From contig NZ_SIJK02000004.1 of NCBI RefSeq assembly GCF_004762035.2, positions 146,772 to 205,527 of the forward strand: a stretch of DNA of 58,756 nucleotides. The letters are read 5' to 3'. The translations under genes and the position numbers were made by a program. Source of the DNA: Candidatus Chloroploca mongolica. Its GTDB lineage: Bacteria > Chloroflexota > Chloroflexia > Chloroflexales > Chloroflexaceae. This document shows, one piece after another, positions 1 through 7,498 of this stretch. The first letter of the stretch is position 1. Each line of letters begins with the position of its first letter. The notes beneath the pieces are model-generated. The model searched no databases. It was given only the letters and a program-made list of their open reading frames with translations, and had not been told where the DNA came from.

Positions 1-316
1 GATTACTGCCACCGCCGGGGCCGCCGGGGCCACCGGGGCCACCGGGGCCACGACTACCGCCGCCGGGGCCGCCAGGTCCACGGCTACTCCCGCCACCGGG
101 GCCACGCCCGCCGGAGCCACCAGGCCCGCCGGAGCCACCAGGCCCCCCGGGGCCACGATTACTCGGGCCACCGGGACCACGTCCACCGGAGTCACCAGGA
201 CCACGCCCCCCGCCGCTACCAGAACCGCGGTTGCCACCACCTGGCCCACCCGAGTCACGACTGCCAGTAGCAGAAAGATCGGCATCACGGGAAGAGACGC
301 CTGTAGTAGTTTTCAT
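1..316 (-). CDS. infB: Translation initiation factor IF-2, N-terminal part (cut by window edge)
   Basis: Only the first 105 codons are present; the gene runs off the left edge. It begins MKTTTGVSSRDADLSATGS and then becomes almost pure Gly/Pro/Arg/Ser (repeats such as RGPGGPGG and GGSGG). The identification rests on context: it lies directly downstream of nusA and ylxR on the same strand, the position infB holds in most bacteria, and IF-2 has a variable, disordered N-terminus ahead of its GTPase core. The GTPase domain itself is outside the window, so the assignment is not proven by motifs. An AAAGGA-like ribosome site precedes the ATG at 316. IF-2 would place fMet-tRNA on the 30S subunit. 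Another Gly-rich RNA-binding protein is the alternative. Confidence 0.7.
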   Translation of the reverse strand, partial: MKTTTGVSSRDADLSATGSRDSGGPGGGNRGSGSGGGRGPGDSGGRGPGGPSNRGPGGPGGSGGPGGSGGRGPGGGSSRGPGGPGGGSRGPGGPGGPGGPGGGSN

Positions 317-417
317 TTCTTCTTATCCTTTCACTTCCCTGAGCCGTTCAGGTGGCCGAATGCCACCGCGACCGACCAATGGAGCTAAGCTTTGTCTGTA
401 CTTACATCATCAGCGCT

Positions 418-723
418 TCATATCTTCGTTGTTTCTAGATCGCGCACATATGCCAGCAACAGAGCACTCACGTCAGGTTCAATACTTGCCACCCGCAGGG
501 CTCGTTCGAGTTGATGCCGCTTGAGGGCGACCTCCCAGCAGGTTATTTCAGGGCAAAGATAGGCCCCACGTCCATTGAGGCGACCCGTCGGATCAATCAC
601 TACCTGTCCCTCAGCGTTGCGCACCACGCGAATAAGACCTTGTTTTGCGTCGGTACGCCGACATGCAACGCAGGTACGTTGAGGAACGGGCCTAGTTTTA
701 CGTAATCCTGACGGATGGGCCAT
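418..723 (-). CDS. ylxR: YlxR/RnpM family RNA-binding protein (DUF448)
   Basis: A 101-residue basic protein with the family signature: an N-terminal RTCVACR, a central DPTGRLNGRGAYLCP stretch and a basic C-terminal helix. The YlxR family (also called RnpM) binds RNA and has been reported to modulate RNase P. It is encoded between nusA and infB in many Gram-positive-type genomes, exactly as here. I place the start at the ATG ending at 723, because GAGG sits 5-6 nt upstream; a GTG two codons earlier (729) is possible. The gap to nusA is about 18 nt, so the two are almost certainly cotranscribed. About 100 nt separate it from infB. Confidence 0.93.
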   Translation of the reverse strand: MAHPSGLRKTRPVPQRTCVACRRTDAKQGLIRVVRNAEGQVVIDPTGRLNGRGAYLCPEITCWEVALKRHQLERALRVASIEPDVSALLLAYVRDLETTKI

Positions 724-741
724 CTTCACCTCACGGGCAAG

Positions 742-2064
742 CTATTCTTCTTCTTCGCTGCCACCCTCACCTTCAATCAGGATATAGGATGCGATCAAGC
801 GATCACGGTCATAGATATACAACTTCTGTGATGTTGTGCGAAGTTGTACAGTCTCACCGATCAGTTCATTGCCAAGCGGGCCATAGCGATGGTTTTGATA
901 CATCACAGTAGCATCAGGCCGCACCTTGCGATTTTCAACCCGAGCGTGTGAAAGCTCAGCCTCGGTTTGCATCTGTTCAGCCTCGGCAAAGCCGCGCGCT
1001 TCTGAGGATGCCCGTTCTTCTTCCAAGAGGGCGGTTGCGCTCTTGATATCAATGCGCCAGCCGGTTAATTTTGCGGCGAGGCGAACATTCTGGCCCTCTT
1101 TGCCAATTGCCAGGGAGAGTTGCTTATCGGGGACAATCACGAGGGCCGCGTGGTCATCTTCATTCAGATGAACTTCAACCACCTGAGCTGGTGAAAGGGC
1201 ATTGGCGATGAAATCTTTAGGATCAACTGACCATTGCACCACATCAATTTTTTCGCCGTTCAACTCATTGACAATATTCTGAATACGGATACCCCGCATT
1301 CCAACGCATGAGCCTACGGGATCAATGCCCTCTTGACGGGCTGCCACGGCCACCTTGGTGCGTAAACCTGGCTCACGGGCGATTGACTTAATCTCCACCG
1401 TGCCATTGTAAATCTCAGGCACTTCCATCTCAAAGAGGCGCATAATCAACTGTTTGTGCGTACGTGAAGCAATCAGACGAGGGCCACGATCCTCACGTCG
1501 GATCTCCATCAAGTAGACTTTCAGGCGTTGACCGTGATAATAGCGGTCGTTATCCACCTGCTCTTTTGGTGGAAGGATGGCCTCGGCTTTGCCCATTTCG
1601 AGGATCACATTGCCTTTGGCCATACGTTGAACCGTCGCAGTGATCAGTTCACCCTCACGATCCATATATTCGCCATAAATATACTCACGCTCAACCTCTT
1701 TGATCCCCTGGAGCACAACCTGTTTCGCCGTTTGTGCGGCGATGCGCCCGAAGTCATGCGGCGTACTCTCCACCATAATTGTTTCGCCGAGTTGTGCATC
1801 TGCCTTGACTTTCTGGGCATCGGCGATATCTATTTCAAAGCGCTCATCGAGCACATCATCAACAACCTGTTTTTCGGCATAGACCACAGCCGCCCCGGAT
1901 TGTGGGTCAAGGCGAACAGTGACCTCCATAGGGGGGAGATTTGTTCCCAGGGTGCGCTTATAGGCTGTGATTAGTGCTTTTTCCATCACGTCTAAAATTG
2001 CCTCTTTGGGAATGCCCCGTTCTGCCGCAATCTGTGAAATCGCTGTATAAAAGTCGCTCTTCAT
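742..2064 (-). CDS. nusA: Transcription termination/antitermination factor NusA
   Basis: A 440-residue protein with the NusA order: an N-terminal RNA polymerase-binding domain ([19 protein letters not shown]), an S1 domain (about residues 135-200) and two KH domains with the typical [26 protein letters not shown] and [17 protein letters not shown] segments. It ends in an acidic SEEEE tail. NusA binds elongating RNA polymerase and RNA and modulates pausing, termination and antitermination. It heads the nusA-ylxR-infB cluster. The usual upstream neighbour rimP is absent; instead there is a long leader with a promoter-like sequence at 2323-2351 and a hairpin at 2090-2114, so autogenous control is plausible. 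Confidence 0.97.
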   Translation of the reverse strand: MKSDFYTAISQIAAERGIPKEAILDVMEKALITAYKRTLGTNLPPMEVTVRLDPQSGAAVVYAEKQVVDDVLDERFEIDIADAQKVKADAQLGETIMVESTPHDFGRIAAQTAKQVVLQGIKEVEREYIYGEYMDREGELITATVQRMAKGNVILEMGKAEAILPPKEQVDNDRYYHGQRLKVYLMEIRREDRGPRLIASRTHKQLIMRLFEMEVPEIYNGTVEIKSIAREPGLRTKVAVAARQEGIDPVGSCVGMRGIRIQNIVNELNGEKIDVVQWSVDPKDFIANALSPAQVVEVHLNEDDHAALVIVPDKQLSLAIGKEGQNVRLAAKLTGWRIDIKSATALLEEERASSEARGFAEAEQMQTEAELSHARVENRKVRPDATVMYQNHRYGPLGNELIGETVQLRTTSQKLYIYDRDRLIASYILIEGEGGSEEEE

Positions 2065-2089
2065 TGGTTTACTTCTCGCCTACAATTAA

Positions 2090-2114
2090 GAAAAGTGGGG
2101 GCTACCCACTTTTC
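2090..2114 (-). promoter_or_regulatory. Hairpin in nusA leader
   Basis: A perfect 10-bp inverted repeat (GAAAAGTGGG / CCCACTTTTC) with a 5-nt loop, 26 nt upstream of the nusA start codon. On the minus strand it is followed by TTAATTG, so it resembles a weak terminator or attenuator. It lies inside the transcript expected from the promoter at 2323-2351. A role in nusA autoregulation is an inference. Confidence 0.5.
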
Positions 2115-2322
2115 CACAACCTCACAACTCAGGCCGCAATACTAATAGATTGGCACGCGCAACCAGTTCTGGTTGGGCGATACCTTTGCCTGGACGCAAA
2201 CTCAGCGATACTTCATCGCAGTGTTCCTGAACGGGCTAATGCGGCGTGACCGAACGGTTTTCTCGAAATACCATGCACAGCAAGGCAGCAAGATGCTGCG
2301 CACACAACCGTGTCGCGGTGAC

Positions 2323-2351
2323 AGTATAACATCTCTAGATCGCTTTGGCAA
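2323..2351 (-). promoter_or_regulatory. Candidate nusA promoter
   Basis: On the minus strand TTGCCA (2346-2351) is followed after exactly 17 nt by TATACT (2323-2328), preceded by TGT (extended -10). Transcription would start near 2316, giving nusA a leader of about 250 nt. That leader contains small dyads, for example GCAGCA-aga-TGCTGC at 2285-2299. Confidence 0.5.
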
Positions 2352-2365
2352 ACCTGTGGTCTGGA

Positions 2366-2393
2366 AAAATTGTGAGTAAAAACTCACAATTTT
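2366..2393. promoter_or_regulatory. Perfect 12-bp palindrome between divergent promoters
   Basis: The arms AAAATTGTGAGT and ACTCACAATTTT are perfect complements around an AAAA spacer. The dyad lies between the putative nusA promoter and the promoter for the small ORF at 2491. With a 5' A-run and a 3' T-run it could be an operator for a dimeric regulator or a bidirectional terminator. The half site TTGTGAG resembles the lac operator half site, but the 4-bp spacer differs. Confidence 0.55.
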
Positions 2394-2397
2394 GGTA

Positions 2398-2426
2398 TGG
2401 ACGCGGTGCCTAATCTTAGGTATACT
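2398..2426 (+). promoter_or_regulatory. Candidate promoter for the 46-aa ORF, with palindrome in the spacer
   Basis: TGGACG (2398-2403), a 17-nt spacer, then TATACT (2421-2426). The dyad CCTAATCTTAGG (2409-2420) fills the distal spacer and abuts the -10, where a repressor could block polymerase. Read by eye; no start site is known. Confidence 0.4.
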
Positions 2427-2490
2427 TATTATATAGACAGCCACGTCGCCTGGCGACGATGGTAGTGTCATAGTCGAAAGGATTGCTGCT

Positions 2491-2631
2491 ATGGCTCTTT
2501 TCTTCATGCTGGTTGTGATGGCCGCCACTCTGGCGCTGCTCATGTTTATTTCGTTCACGTCTTTGCAGCGTGAGCCTGTGCTGCTTCCCATTGAGCGTTC
2601 ACCCCGTCATGTACGACGTCGCGATATGTAG
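2491..2631 (+). CDS. Small single-pass membrane protein, 46 aa
   Basis: A 46-codon ORF from ATG 2491 to TAG 2631, preceded by a good ribosome site (AAAGGA, 8 nt spacing) and its own promoter-like sequence. The first 23 residues (MALFFMLVVMAATLALLMFI then SFT) form one hydrophobic segment. The rest is short and strongly basic, ending RHVRRRDM, which predicts an N-out/C-in topology by the positive-inside rule. I recognise no family. It stands alone, divergent from nusA, with palindromes in front and a complex hairpin (2641-2694) ten bases after the stop. The ribosome site, composition and flanking signals argue that it is expressed; the function is unknown. Confidence 0.6.
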   Translation: MALFFMLVVMAATLALLMFISFTSLQREPVLLPIERSPRHVRRRDM

Positions 2632-2640
2632 GTCTATCCT

Positions 2641-2694
2641 GGCAAGGTACGATGATGTTTGACGAATATCGTCAGGCCTTGAGCGTGCCTTGCC
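2641..2694 (+). terminator. Two-tier hairpin after the 46-aa ORF
   Basis: Outer arms 2641-2651 (GGCAAGGTACG) and 2684-2694 (CGTGCCTTGCC) pair over 11 positions with one G-U. Inside is a second perfect hairpin TGACGA-ata-TCGTCA (2660-2674). A pyrimidine-rich AACTTCTTTCTT follows. It could terminate the small-ORF transcript or be a structured RNA in its own right. Confidence 0.45.
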
Positions 2695-2915
2695 AACTTC
2701 TTTCTTCATGCCACCTTCGGCTGGTTGCCCCGTCTGCCCTTGCGACTGTTTGCCTCGTTTGCATGTGATTCTCTGCGTTGTAGCGCTTGCTATCACGCTT
2801 TTTTCAGTTTGCTCTTGGCTGTTCAGTATTATACTGTGGGCGGTAGTGGTTGTGAGGTCACTCCCGCCTTGTTGCGTTGGCACCGGTAGGTTTGCTTGTC
2901 TGAAGGCACGCATCT
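2695..2915 (+). other. Intergenic region before the 806-aa protein
   Basis: No convincing gene. A TATACT at 2830-2835 with TTTGCT 16 nt upstream is a weak candidate promoter for the ABC operon that starts at 2916. Otherwise pyrimidine-rich sequence without evident repeats. Confidence 0.4.
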
Positions 2916-5336
2916 ATGAAGTCTCGCTCACTGCACTGGTTGCCTGTGCTGCTGGCATTGGTGGTGCTCGTTGCACCGATGCCAGTGCTTCGTGCTGATC
3001 AAGCCGAACGGTTGTCGTTGCAAGCCAGGCCGTTGTTTGGTGATATCTTTCGCACGGCGACCTGGTTCCCTGTGGTTGTTGAGGTCGAAAATCGTGGTGC
3101 TGATCGCACGGTGCAAGTGCAGGTTGGGACGCGTGACGGGGCACAGTATGCAGCATTGCTTGAGTTGCCGCGTGATGCACGCAAGGCGGTGACGCTCTAT
3201 GCATATATGACCCCTTCGTCACGGCGTCTTTTTGTGCGAGTGCTGGAAGATGGGCGCGAACTGGCAACGCAGCCATTGCAGTTGATGCCAGCGAATGCAC
3301 GGGCGCATGTGATCGGTGTTGTTTCTGATCATGATCGTCCGTTGCGCCTGCCCGAGCGGTTACCTGATGGTCAACCTTTGCTGGTTATGTCGGTCATAGC
3401 TGCCGATCTCCCTTCCCATCCCCTTGGCCTGACGATGTTTGATACGCTTCTCCTCGATGAGATCACGGCTACCGAGTTGCGTGACGACCAGCAGATGGCT
3501 TTGCATGAGTGGGTTATGCGGGGTGGACGCCTGATGATTGGTGGGGGCGATCAGCTTCCGGGTTTGCTTGCCAGCCTCCCCGCTTCGCTCCGTCCAGCGC
3601 ACGTCATTGGCGTGAGGCCGCTGTCGGCAGCGACCCTGGTGGGTGCATCAGGGGTTGCCGTTGCGGATGTGCCGTTTGCGCGGCTTGAGCCGGTTGCAGA
3701 TCAAGAAGGTCGCTTGTCCTATCGCTTGCCACTCACATTGCCGGGAATTGATGATCCCATTGCTGTGGAACAGACGCTGGGGCAGGGTTTGCTCACCGTC
3801 CTTGCCCTGCCGCCCAGCCACCCAACCTTGCTCGCCTGGGATGGGTGGAGTTTCTTCTGGGGTGAGTTGTTGCGCTCGGCCAGTCCGCTTCCTCCGGGTT
3901 TTGTGCCGGAACAGACGAGCATGGATAGTTTTCTCGAGAGCAATATGGCGGCGAGTCTGACCAGTTTGCCTGCCCTCGAGTTTCCTCCGCTTGGTTTGTT
4001 GATGGTGCTGGTTGCGACCTATATTCTGCTGGTTGGGCCGGGTACCTTTCTGTTGCTGCGCCATCTCGACCGTCAGGCGCTTGGCTGGATCGTGGTGCCG
4101 CTGATTACCCTGGTCTTTGCAGGATTGACCTATGGGGTCGGGTTTTGGCAGCGGGGCAATGCGGTACTTTTCAATCAGGTGACCCTGATTGAACCTGCCG
4201 CAGGGAGTGGGGGGATTGCGCGCGCCCGTTCGTTTCTGGGGATTTTTTCGCCCCAGCGTGAGCAGTACACCCTCCCTGTTCAGACGGTTGTCTCGTCGCG
4301 TGTCCCACCGCTGATGCGCCCGATCTCGATCCAGGGCCCCTGGGATCTGACCCTGCCGAGCGGCGGGATTTACCATCAAGATGATAGGGTCAGCGCCGTA
4401 CGTGATCTGACGATTGCGCAGTGGTCGATGCGCGCCTTGATGACCGATACGTCGATTCCGCTGGAAGGGTTACAGTCACGGGTGATCTTGCATGGTGAGC
4501 GTCTTGAAGGTGAAGTGACGAATAACACCCCGCTCATCCTGCGCGAGGTACATCTGATGCAGGGCAACCAGGTCTTGCGCCTTGGCGATCTGGCTCCTGG
4601 TGCGACAGCGAGCGGTGTCTTGCAGGTGGTGCAACAGGATCAGATGTTTGGCACAGTCTTTGTTCCGGTTAGCTATCTTATGTATGGCGAGGAACAGCAG
4701 CAGCAGGGCCTCCCCGGTGGTCAACCACTTAGCCCCGATCTCCAACAACGGGTACGGATTCTTGATGCACGGTTTAGTTATGGGCCAGGACAGCATCAGA
4801 GCGAGCCGTTGCTGGTGGCCTGGGCTGATACGGCGGCGGTGCGTTTTGGTGACGAGCAATTGCGGGTGGATCGCCAGGAACTAGCCTTGATTACGGCGTT
4901 TCCGCGCATCGAAGTCAGCGTCAGCGAGGTGAACCTGAGCGAGCAATGGATGCAGGTTCAGTTTGAGCCGAGTGCGACCAATTTCTGCTATGGAGGCCAG
5001 GGCAATGGCCTCGCACTGATACCGCAGCCGCAGGTCTTGCAGTTGCGGCTGCCGCGTGATCTGTATGGGTTGCGTCCAACGGCGTTGACGTTGTTGACCA
5101 GCGGCGATGGGGGGTGGTCTGACGGCACCAATGTCGCCCTCTTTGATTGGGGGACGGGCAATTGGGTCGCACAGCCAGTTGGTTCGAGTATGCGTGATCG
5201 TTCTTTTGCTGTGGCACAACCTGAGCGCTTTCTGCGTAGCAATGGGACGGTACGTATGCAGGTGAGCAATGAGTTACCACAGGTCGCTTTTAGTTGTGTT
5301 TACCTCGGAGTCAGTGTCAGAGGAGCCTTGCCGTGA
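2916..5336 (+). CDS. Large secreted/membrane protein of an ABC-2 export operon, unknown function
   Basis: An 806-residue protein with an N-terminal signal sequence (MKSRSLHWLPVLLALVVLVA to about residue 27). A long beta-rich extracytoplasmic part follows. Residues about 175-220 (MFDTLLLDEITATELRDDQQ followed by a GGRLMIGGG loop) resemble the glutamine-amidotransferase-like fold found in membrane proteins linked to ABC exporters. Two membrane segments lie near residues 355-377 and 389-407, and a second beta-rich domain reaches the C-terminus. The stop overlaps the GTG start of the ABC ATPase, so translational coupling is likely. The family is not recognised by name; by context it is an accessory component that works with the exporter outside the membrane. 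Confidence 0.85.
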   Translation: MKSRSLHWLPVLLALVVLVAPMPVLRADQAERLSLQARPLFGDIFRTATWFPVVVEVENRGADRTVQVQVGTRDGAQYAALLELPRDARKAVTLYAYMTPSSRRLFVRVLEDGRELATQPLQLMPANARAHVIGVVSDHDRPLRLPERLPDGQPLLVMSVIAADLPSHPLGLTMFDTLLLDEITATELRDDQQMALHEWVMRGGRLMIGGGDQLPGLLASLPASLRPAHVIGVRPLSAATLVGASGVAVADVPFARLEPVADQEGRLSYRLPLTLPGIDDPIAVEQTLGQGLLTVLALPPSHPTLLAWDGWSFFWGELLRSASPLPPGFVPEQTSMDSFLESNMAASLTSLPALEFPPLGLLMVLVATYILLVGPGTFLLLRHLDRQALGWIVVPLITLVFAGLTYGVGFWQRGNAVLFNQVTLIEPAAGSGGIARARSFLGIFSPQREQYTLPVQTVVSSRVPPLMRPISIQGPWDLTLPSGGIYHQDDRVSAVRDLTIAQWSMRALMTDTSIPLEGLQSRVILHGERLEGEVTNNTPLILREVHLMQGNQVLRLGDLAPGATASGVLQVVQQDQMFGTVFVPVSYLMYGEEQQQQGLPGGQPLSPDLQQRVRILDARFSYGPGQHQSEPLLVAWADTAAVRFGDEQLRVDRQELALITAFPRIEVSVSEVNLSEQWMQVQFEPSATNFCYGGQGNGLALIPQPQVLQLRLPRDLYGLRPTALTLLTSGDGGWSDGTNVALFDWGTGNWVAQPVGSSMRDRSFAVAQPERFLRSNGTVRMQVSNELPQVAFSCVYLGVSVRGALP

Positions 5337-6292
5337 CCCCTGCGATTGAGACGATCAGTTTGAGCCGCCGCTATGGGCGTATGATCGCGCTTGACCAGCT
5401 CAATTTACGGGTCGAGCGTGGCAGTATTTATGGCTTTATTGGGCCGAATGGGGCAGGTAAAACGACGACCTTGCGCTTGCTTGCCGGTCTTCTCGAGCCG
5501 TCGAGTGGTGAAATTCGGCTTTCGGGACAACGGTTAGTACCGGGAAGTGGTCAGCGTCTCGTCGGGTATATGCCTGATTTTTTTGGCGTCTATGATGATC
5601 TGCGGGTCTGGGAGTATCTCGATTTTTTTGCCCGTTGTTATGGTATTCCATCGGATCGTCGTAGTCGTACGGTTGACGAGTTGTTGAGTCTGGTTGATCT
5701 CAGCAGCAAACGCACTGCGTATGTGCAGACGCTCTCGCGGGGGATGCAGCAACGACTGTGCCTGGCACATGCGCTGGTGCATAATCCACCGGTACTGTTG
5801 CTAGACGAGCCAGCCAGTGGTCTTGATCCGCGGGCGCGCGTCGAACTGCGTGAGTTGTTGCGTACCTTGCGTGAAATGGACAAAACAGTGGTGCTGAGTT
5901 CACATATTCTCAGCGAACTGGCCGAAATCTGTACTGAAATTGGGATCATCGAAAGTGGCAAAATGGTGATCAGTGGGCCTGTTGACGAAGTTCGGCGACA
6001 GTTGCAAGGTGGTGCGCAGTTGCGGATCCGCGTGCTGCACAGTGTTGAACAGGCCGAAATTGTTTTGCGCGGACTCGTCGGCACGGCAAGCGAAACGTTG
6101 CCACATCTGCGGAATGTGCGGCTTGCGCCAACCGAAGAACGAACCCTGATTATCGAACTTGACGAAGCGGATGAGACGTTGCAGACTCGTCTGTTGCACT
6201 ATTTGATCGGTCAGGGTCTGGCGATCAGCGAATTCCGTGCTCAGGCCGAGAATCTGGAAGAACTCTTTTTACGCCTGACTGCGGGTGAGTAG
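5333..6292 (+). CDS. ABC transporter ATP-binding protein (ABC-2 type exporter)
   Basis: A 319-residue ATPase: Walker A GPNGAGKTT (about residue 38), ABC signature LSRGMQQRL, Walker B VLLLDEPASGLD, and a switch His in VVLSSHILSELA. The C-terminal extension (about residues 220-319) is typical of CcmA/NatA-like ATPases that pair with ABC-2 permeases. I choose the GTG at 5333: AGGAG lies 7 nt upstream and it overlaps the preceding stop (GTGA). An in-frame upstream extension to 5294 has no ribosome site and lies inside the previous gene. Together with the permease at 6386 it should drive ATP-dependent export; the substrate is not evident. Confidence 0.95.
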   Translation: MTPAIETISLSRRYGRMIALDQLNLRVERGSIYGFIGPNGAGKTTTLRLLAGLLEPSSGEIRLSGQRLVPGSGQRLVGYMPDFFGVYDDLRVWEYLDFFARCYGIPSDRRSRTVDELLSLVDLSSKRTAYVQTLSRGMQQRLCLAHALVHNPPVLLLDEPASGLDPRARVELRELLRTLREMDKTVVLSSHILSELAEICTEIGIIESGKMVISGPVDEVRRQLQGGAQLRIRVLHSVEQAEIVLRGLVGTASETLPHLRNVRLAPTEERTLIIELDEADETLQTRLLHYLIGQGLAISEFRAQAENLEELFLRLTAGE

Positions 6293-6385
6293 GCTGTGAA
6301 TTACATGTTCTGATGATTTGACGCAAAGACGCAAAGGGTAAGGTACGTGAGCGCAGGTCTTGAGAGGTGAGGGAGGCGGAGGCGA

Positions 6386-7432
6386 GTGTTGCATTTTCAA
6401 CTGAACCCGATCATTGTCAAAGAGGTGCGCACCCGGATGCGAGGCATGCGTCCGTATCTGATTTTGACAGGATTTCTGGTGTTGCTGGCGCTGACCGGGT
6501 TGGGCATCTATCAACTGATGTTGCAGCAAGCTCGTTTTGGGGGGGCAGTGCTGAGTGCGCAGGTTGGACAAGCGCTCTTCCGTGGGCTCAGTTTTGTTGA
6601 ATTGCTCTTGATTATTATGCTGGCCCCGGCCTTGACGAGCGCGACGATCAGCAGTGAGCGGGAGCAACTTACCTACGACATGCTGATGGCTACCCCGCTG
6701 CGCCCCGGGCAACTCCTCTGGGGCAAGTTGCTTGCCGCCTTGAGTTACCTCTTTTTGCTCATTTTTGCTTCGCTTCCAGTCTTTAGCATTGTACTCGTCT
6801 TTGGCGGGGTGGAACCGCGGGCGCTCGTCAAGACAGTGGTGCTCTTGCTGGTAACGACGGTTGCCTTTGGCGCGATCGGGCTCTTTTGTTCGAGCCTTTT
6901 TCGGCGTACGGCCCGAGCAACGACGGTTGCCTATCTGCTAGTCGTACTCTTGATTGGTGTTCCGCTGCTCATCGGTGCCGTGTGGGGCCAGTTCAGTAAC
7001 CCACCGGGGCAATCACCGCCCCCAATGCTCTACTATCTAAACCCACTCAGTGCGCTCTTTGCGGTGACAACGATTGAGCCGGGGGTGATCGAAGGTGGCT
7101 TTGATCCAGGGATGATGCCGTTTATTGCTTTTGACTTTTCGACCGGGGGCCTGCCCTTTTTGCACCTCTTGAGCTCGGGGGTAATCTTTTACGGCCCGGC
7201 TGGCGTGGTCGTCATACCGATCTATCGGGCGACCCTGATTGGGTATAGCCTGATGACGGTGTTGCTCTGCTGGATCAGTGCTCATCTTGTCTTGCCGCAT
7301 CGCCGTTGGCATCTGCGGTGGACTGATCTTGGTTTTGCTTTGCTGCTGATCGGGCTTGGGGCGGTTGCGTACTTCACCCATGCATGGTGGTATCTTGTGC
7401 CGCCACCGCTAGTGATGGGGCCAGCGGGATGA
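6386..7432 (+). CDS. ABC-2 type permease
   Basis: A 348-residue membrane protein with about seven hydrophobic segments. The N-terminus MLHFQLNPIIVKEVRTRMRG is the amphipathic start common to ABC-2 permeases, followed by a first membrane helix (PYLILTGFLVLLALTGLGIY). The EREQLTYDMLMATPLRPGQLLWGKLLA segment is the classical coupling region of this family. It starts with GTG at 6386 behind GGAGGCGGAGG. It is the third gene of the operon, 93 nt after the ATPase. That gap holds a short direct repeat (ACGCAAAG twice, around 6323). The operon ends at the long terminator at 7438-7488. Confidence 0.93.
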   Translation: MLHFQLNPIIVKEVRTRMRGMRPYLILTGFLVLLALTGLGIYQLMLQQARFGGAVLSAQVGQALFRGLSFVELLLIIMLAPALTSATISSEREQLTYDMLMATPLRPGQLLWGKLLAALSYLFLLIFASLPVFSIVLVFGGVEPRALVKTVVLLLVTTVAFGAIGLFCSSLFRRTARATTVAYLLVVLLIGVPLLIGAVWGQFSNPPGQSPPPMLYYLNPLSALFAVTTIEPGVIEGGFDPGMMPFIAFDFSTGGLPFLHLLSSGVIFYGPAGVVVIPIYRATLIGYSLMTVLLCWISAHLVLPHRRWHLRWTDLGFALLLIGLGAVAYFTHAWWYLVPPPLVMGPAG

Positions 7433-7437
7433 AGAGA

Positions 7438-7488
7438 CCTGAGGGAGGAAAGAACGCCAGCTTAGCTGGCGTTCTTTCCTCCCTCAGG
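7438..7488. terminator. Bidirectional terminator, perfect 24-bp stem
   Basis: Arms 7438-7461 and 7465-7488 are perfectly complementary over 24 bp around a TTA loop. It lies between the convergent ABC permease (+) and lexA (-) and can serve both. The stem top is CCAGC-TTA-GCTGG, a core shared with the hairpins at 21338, 29496 and 57387. Confidence 0.9.
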
Positions 7489-7498
7489 CCTCTGTGGT

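Noticed and set aside
1-312. Simple-repeat or CRISPR-like array at the left edge
   Set aside because: The repeats are codon-phased Gly/Pro/Arg codons with no spacers and belong to the IF-2 N-terminus.
2160-2175. CAACCAGTTCTGGTTG as an extra site of the LacI-type regulator
   Set aside because: It shares AACCAGTTC with the operator at 26480, but the dyad is arranged differently and the location in the nusA leader makes no regulatory sense; probably chance.
2366-2393. A true lac operator
   Set aside because: The half sites look similar, but a 4-bp spacer separates them, and no lac-type repressor or galactosidase gene is near.
6320-6340. ACGCAAAGACGCAAAG as a mobile repeat
   Set aside because: Only two short direct copies in one gap; too little to call an element.
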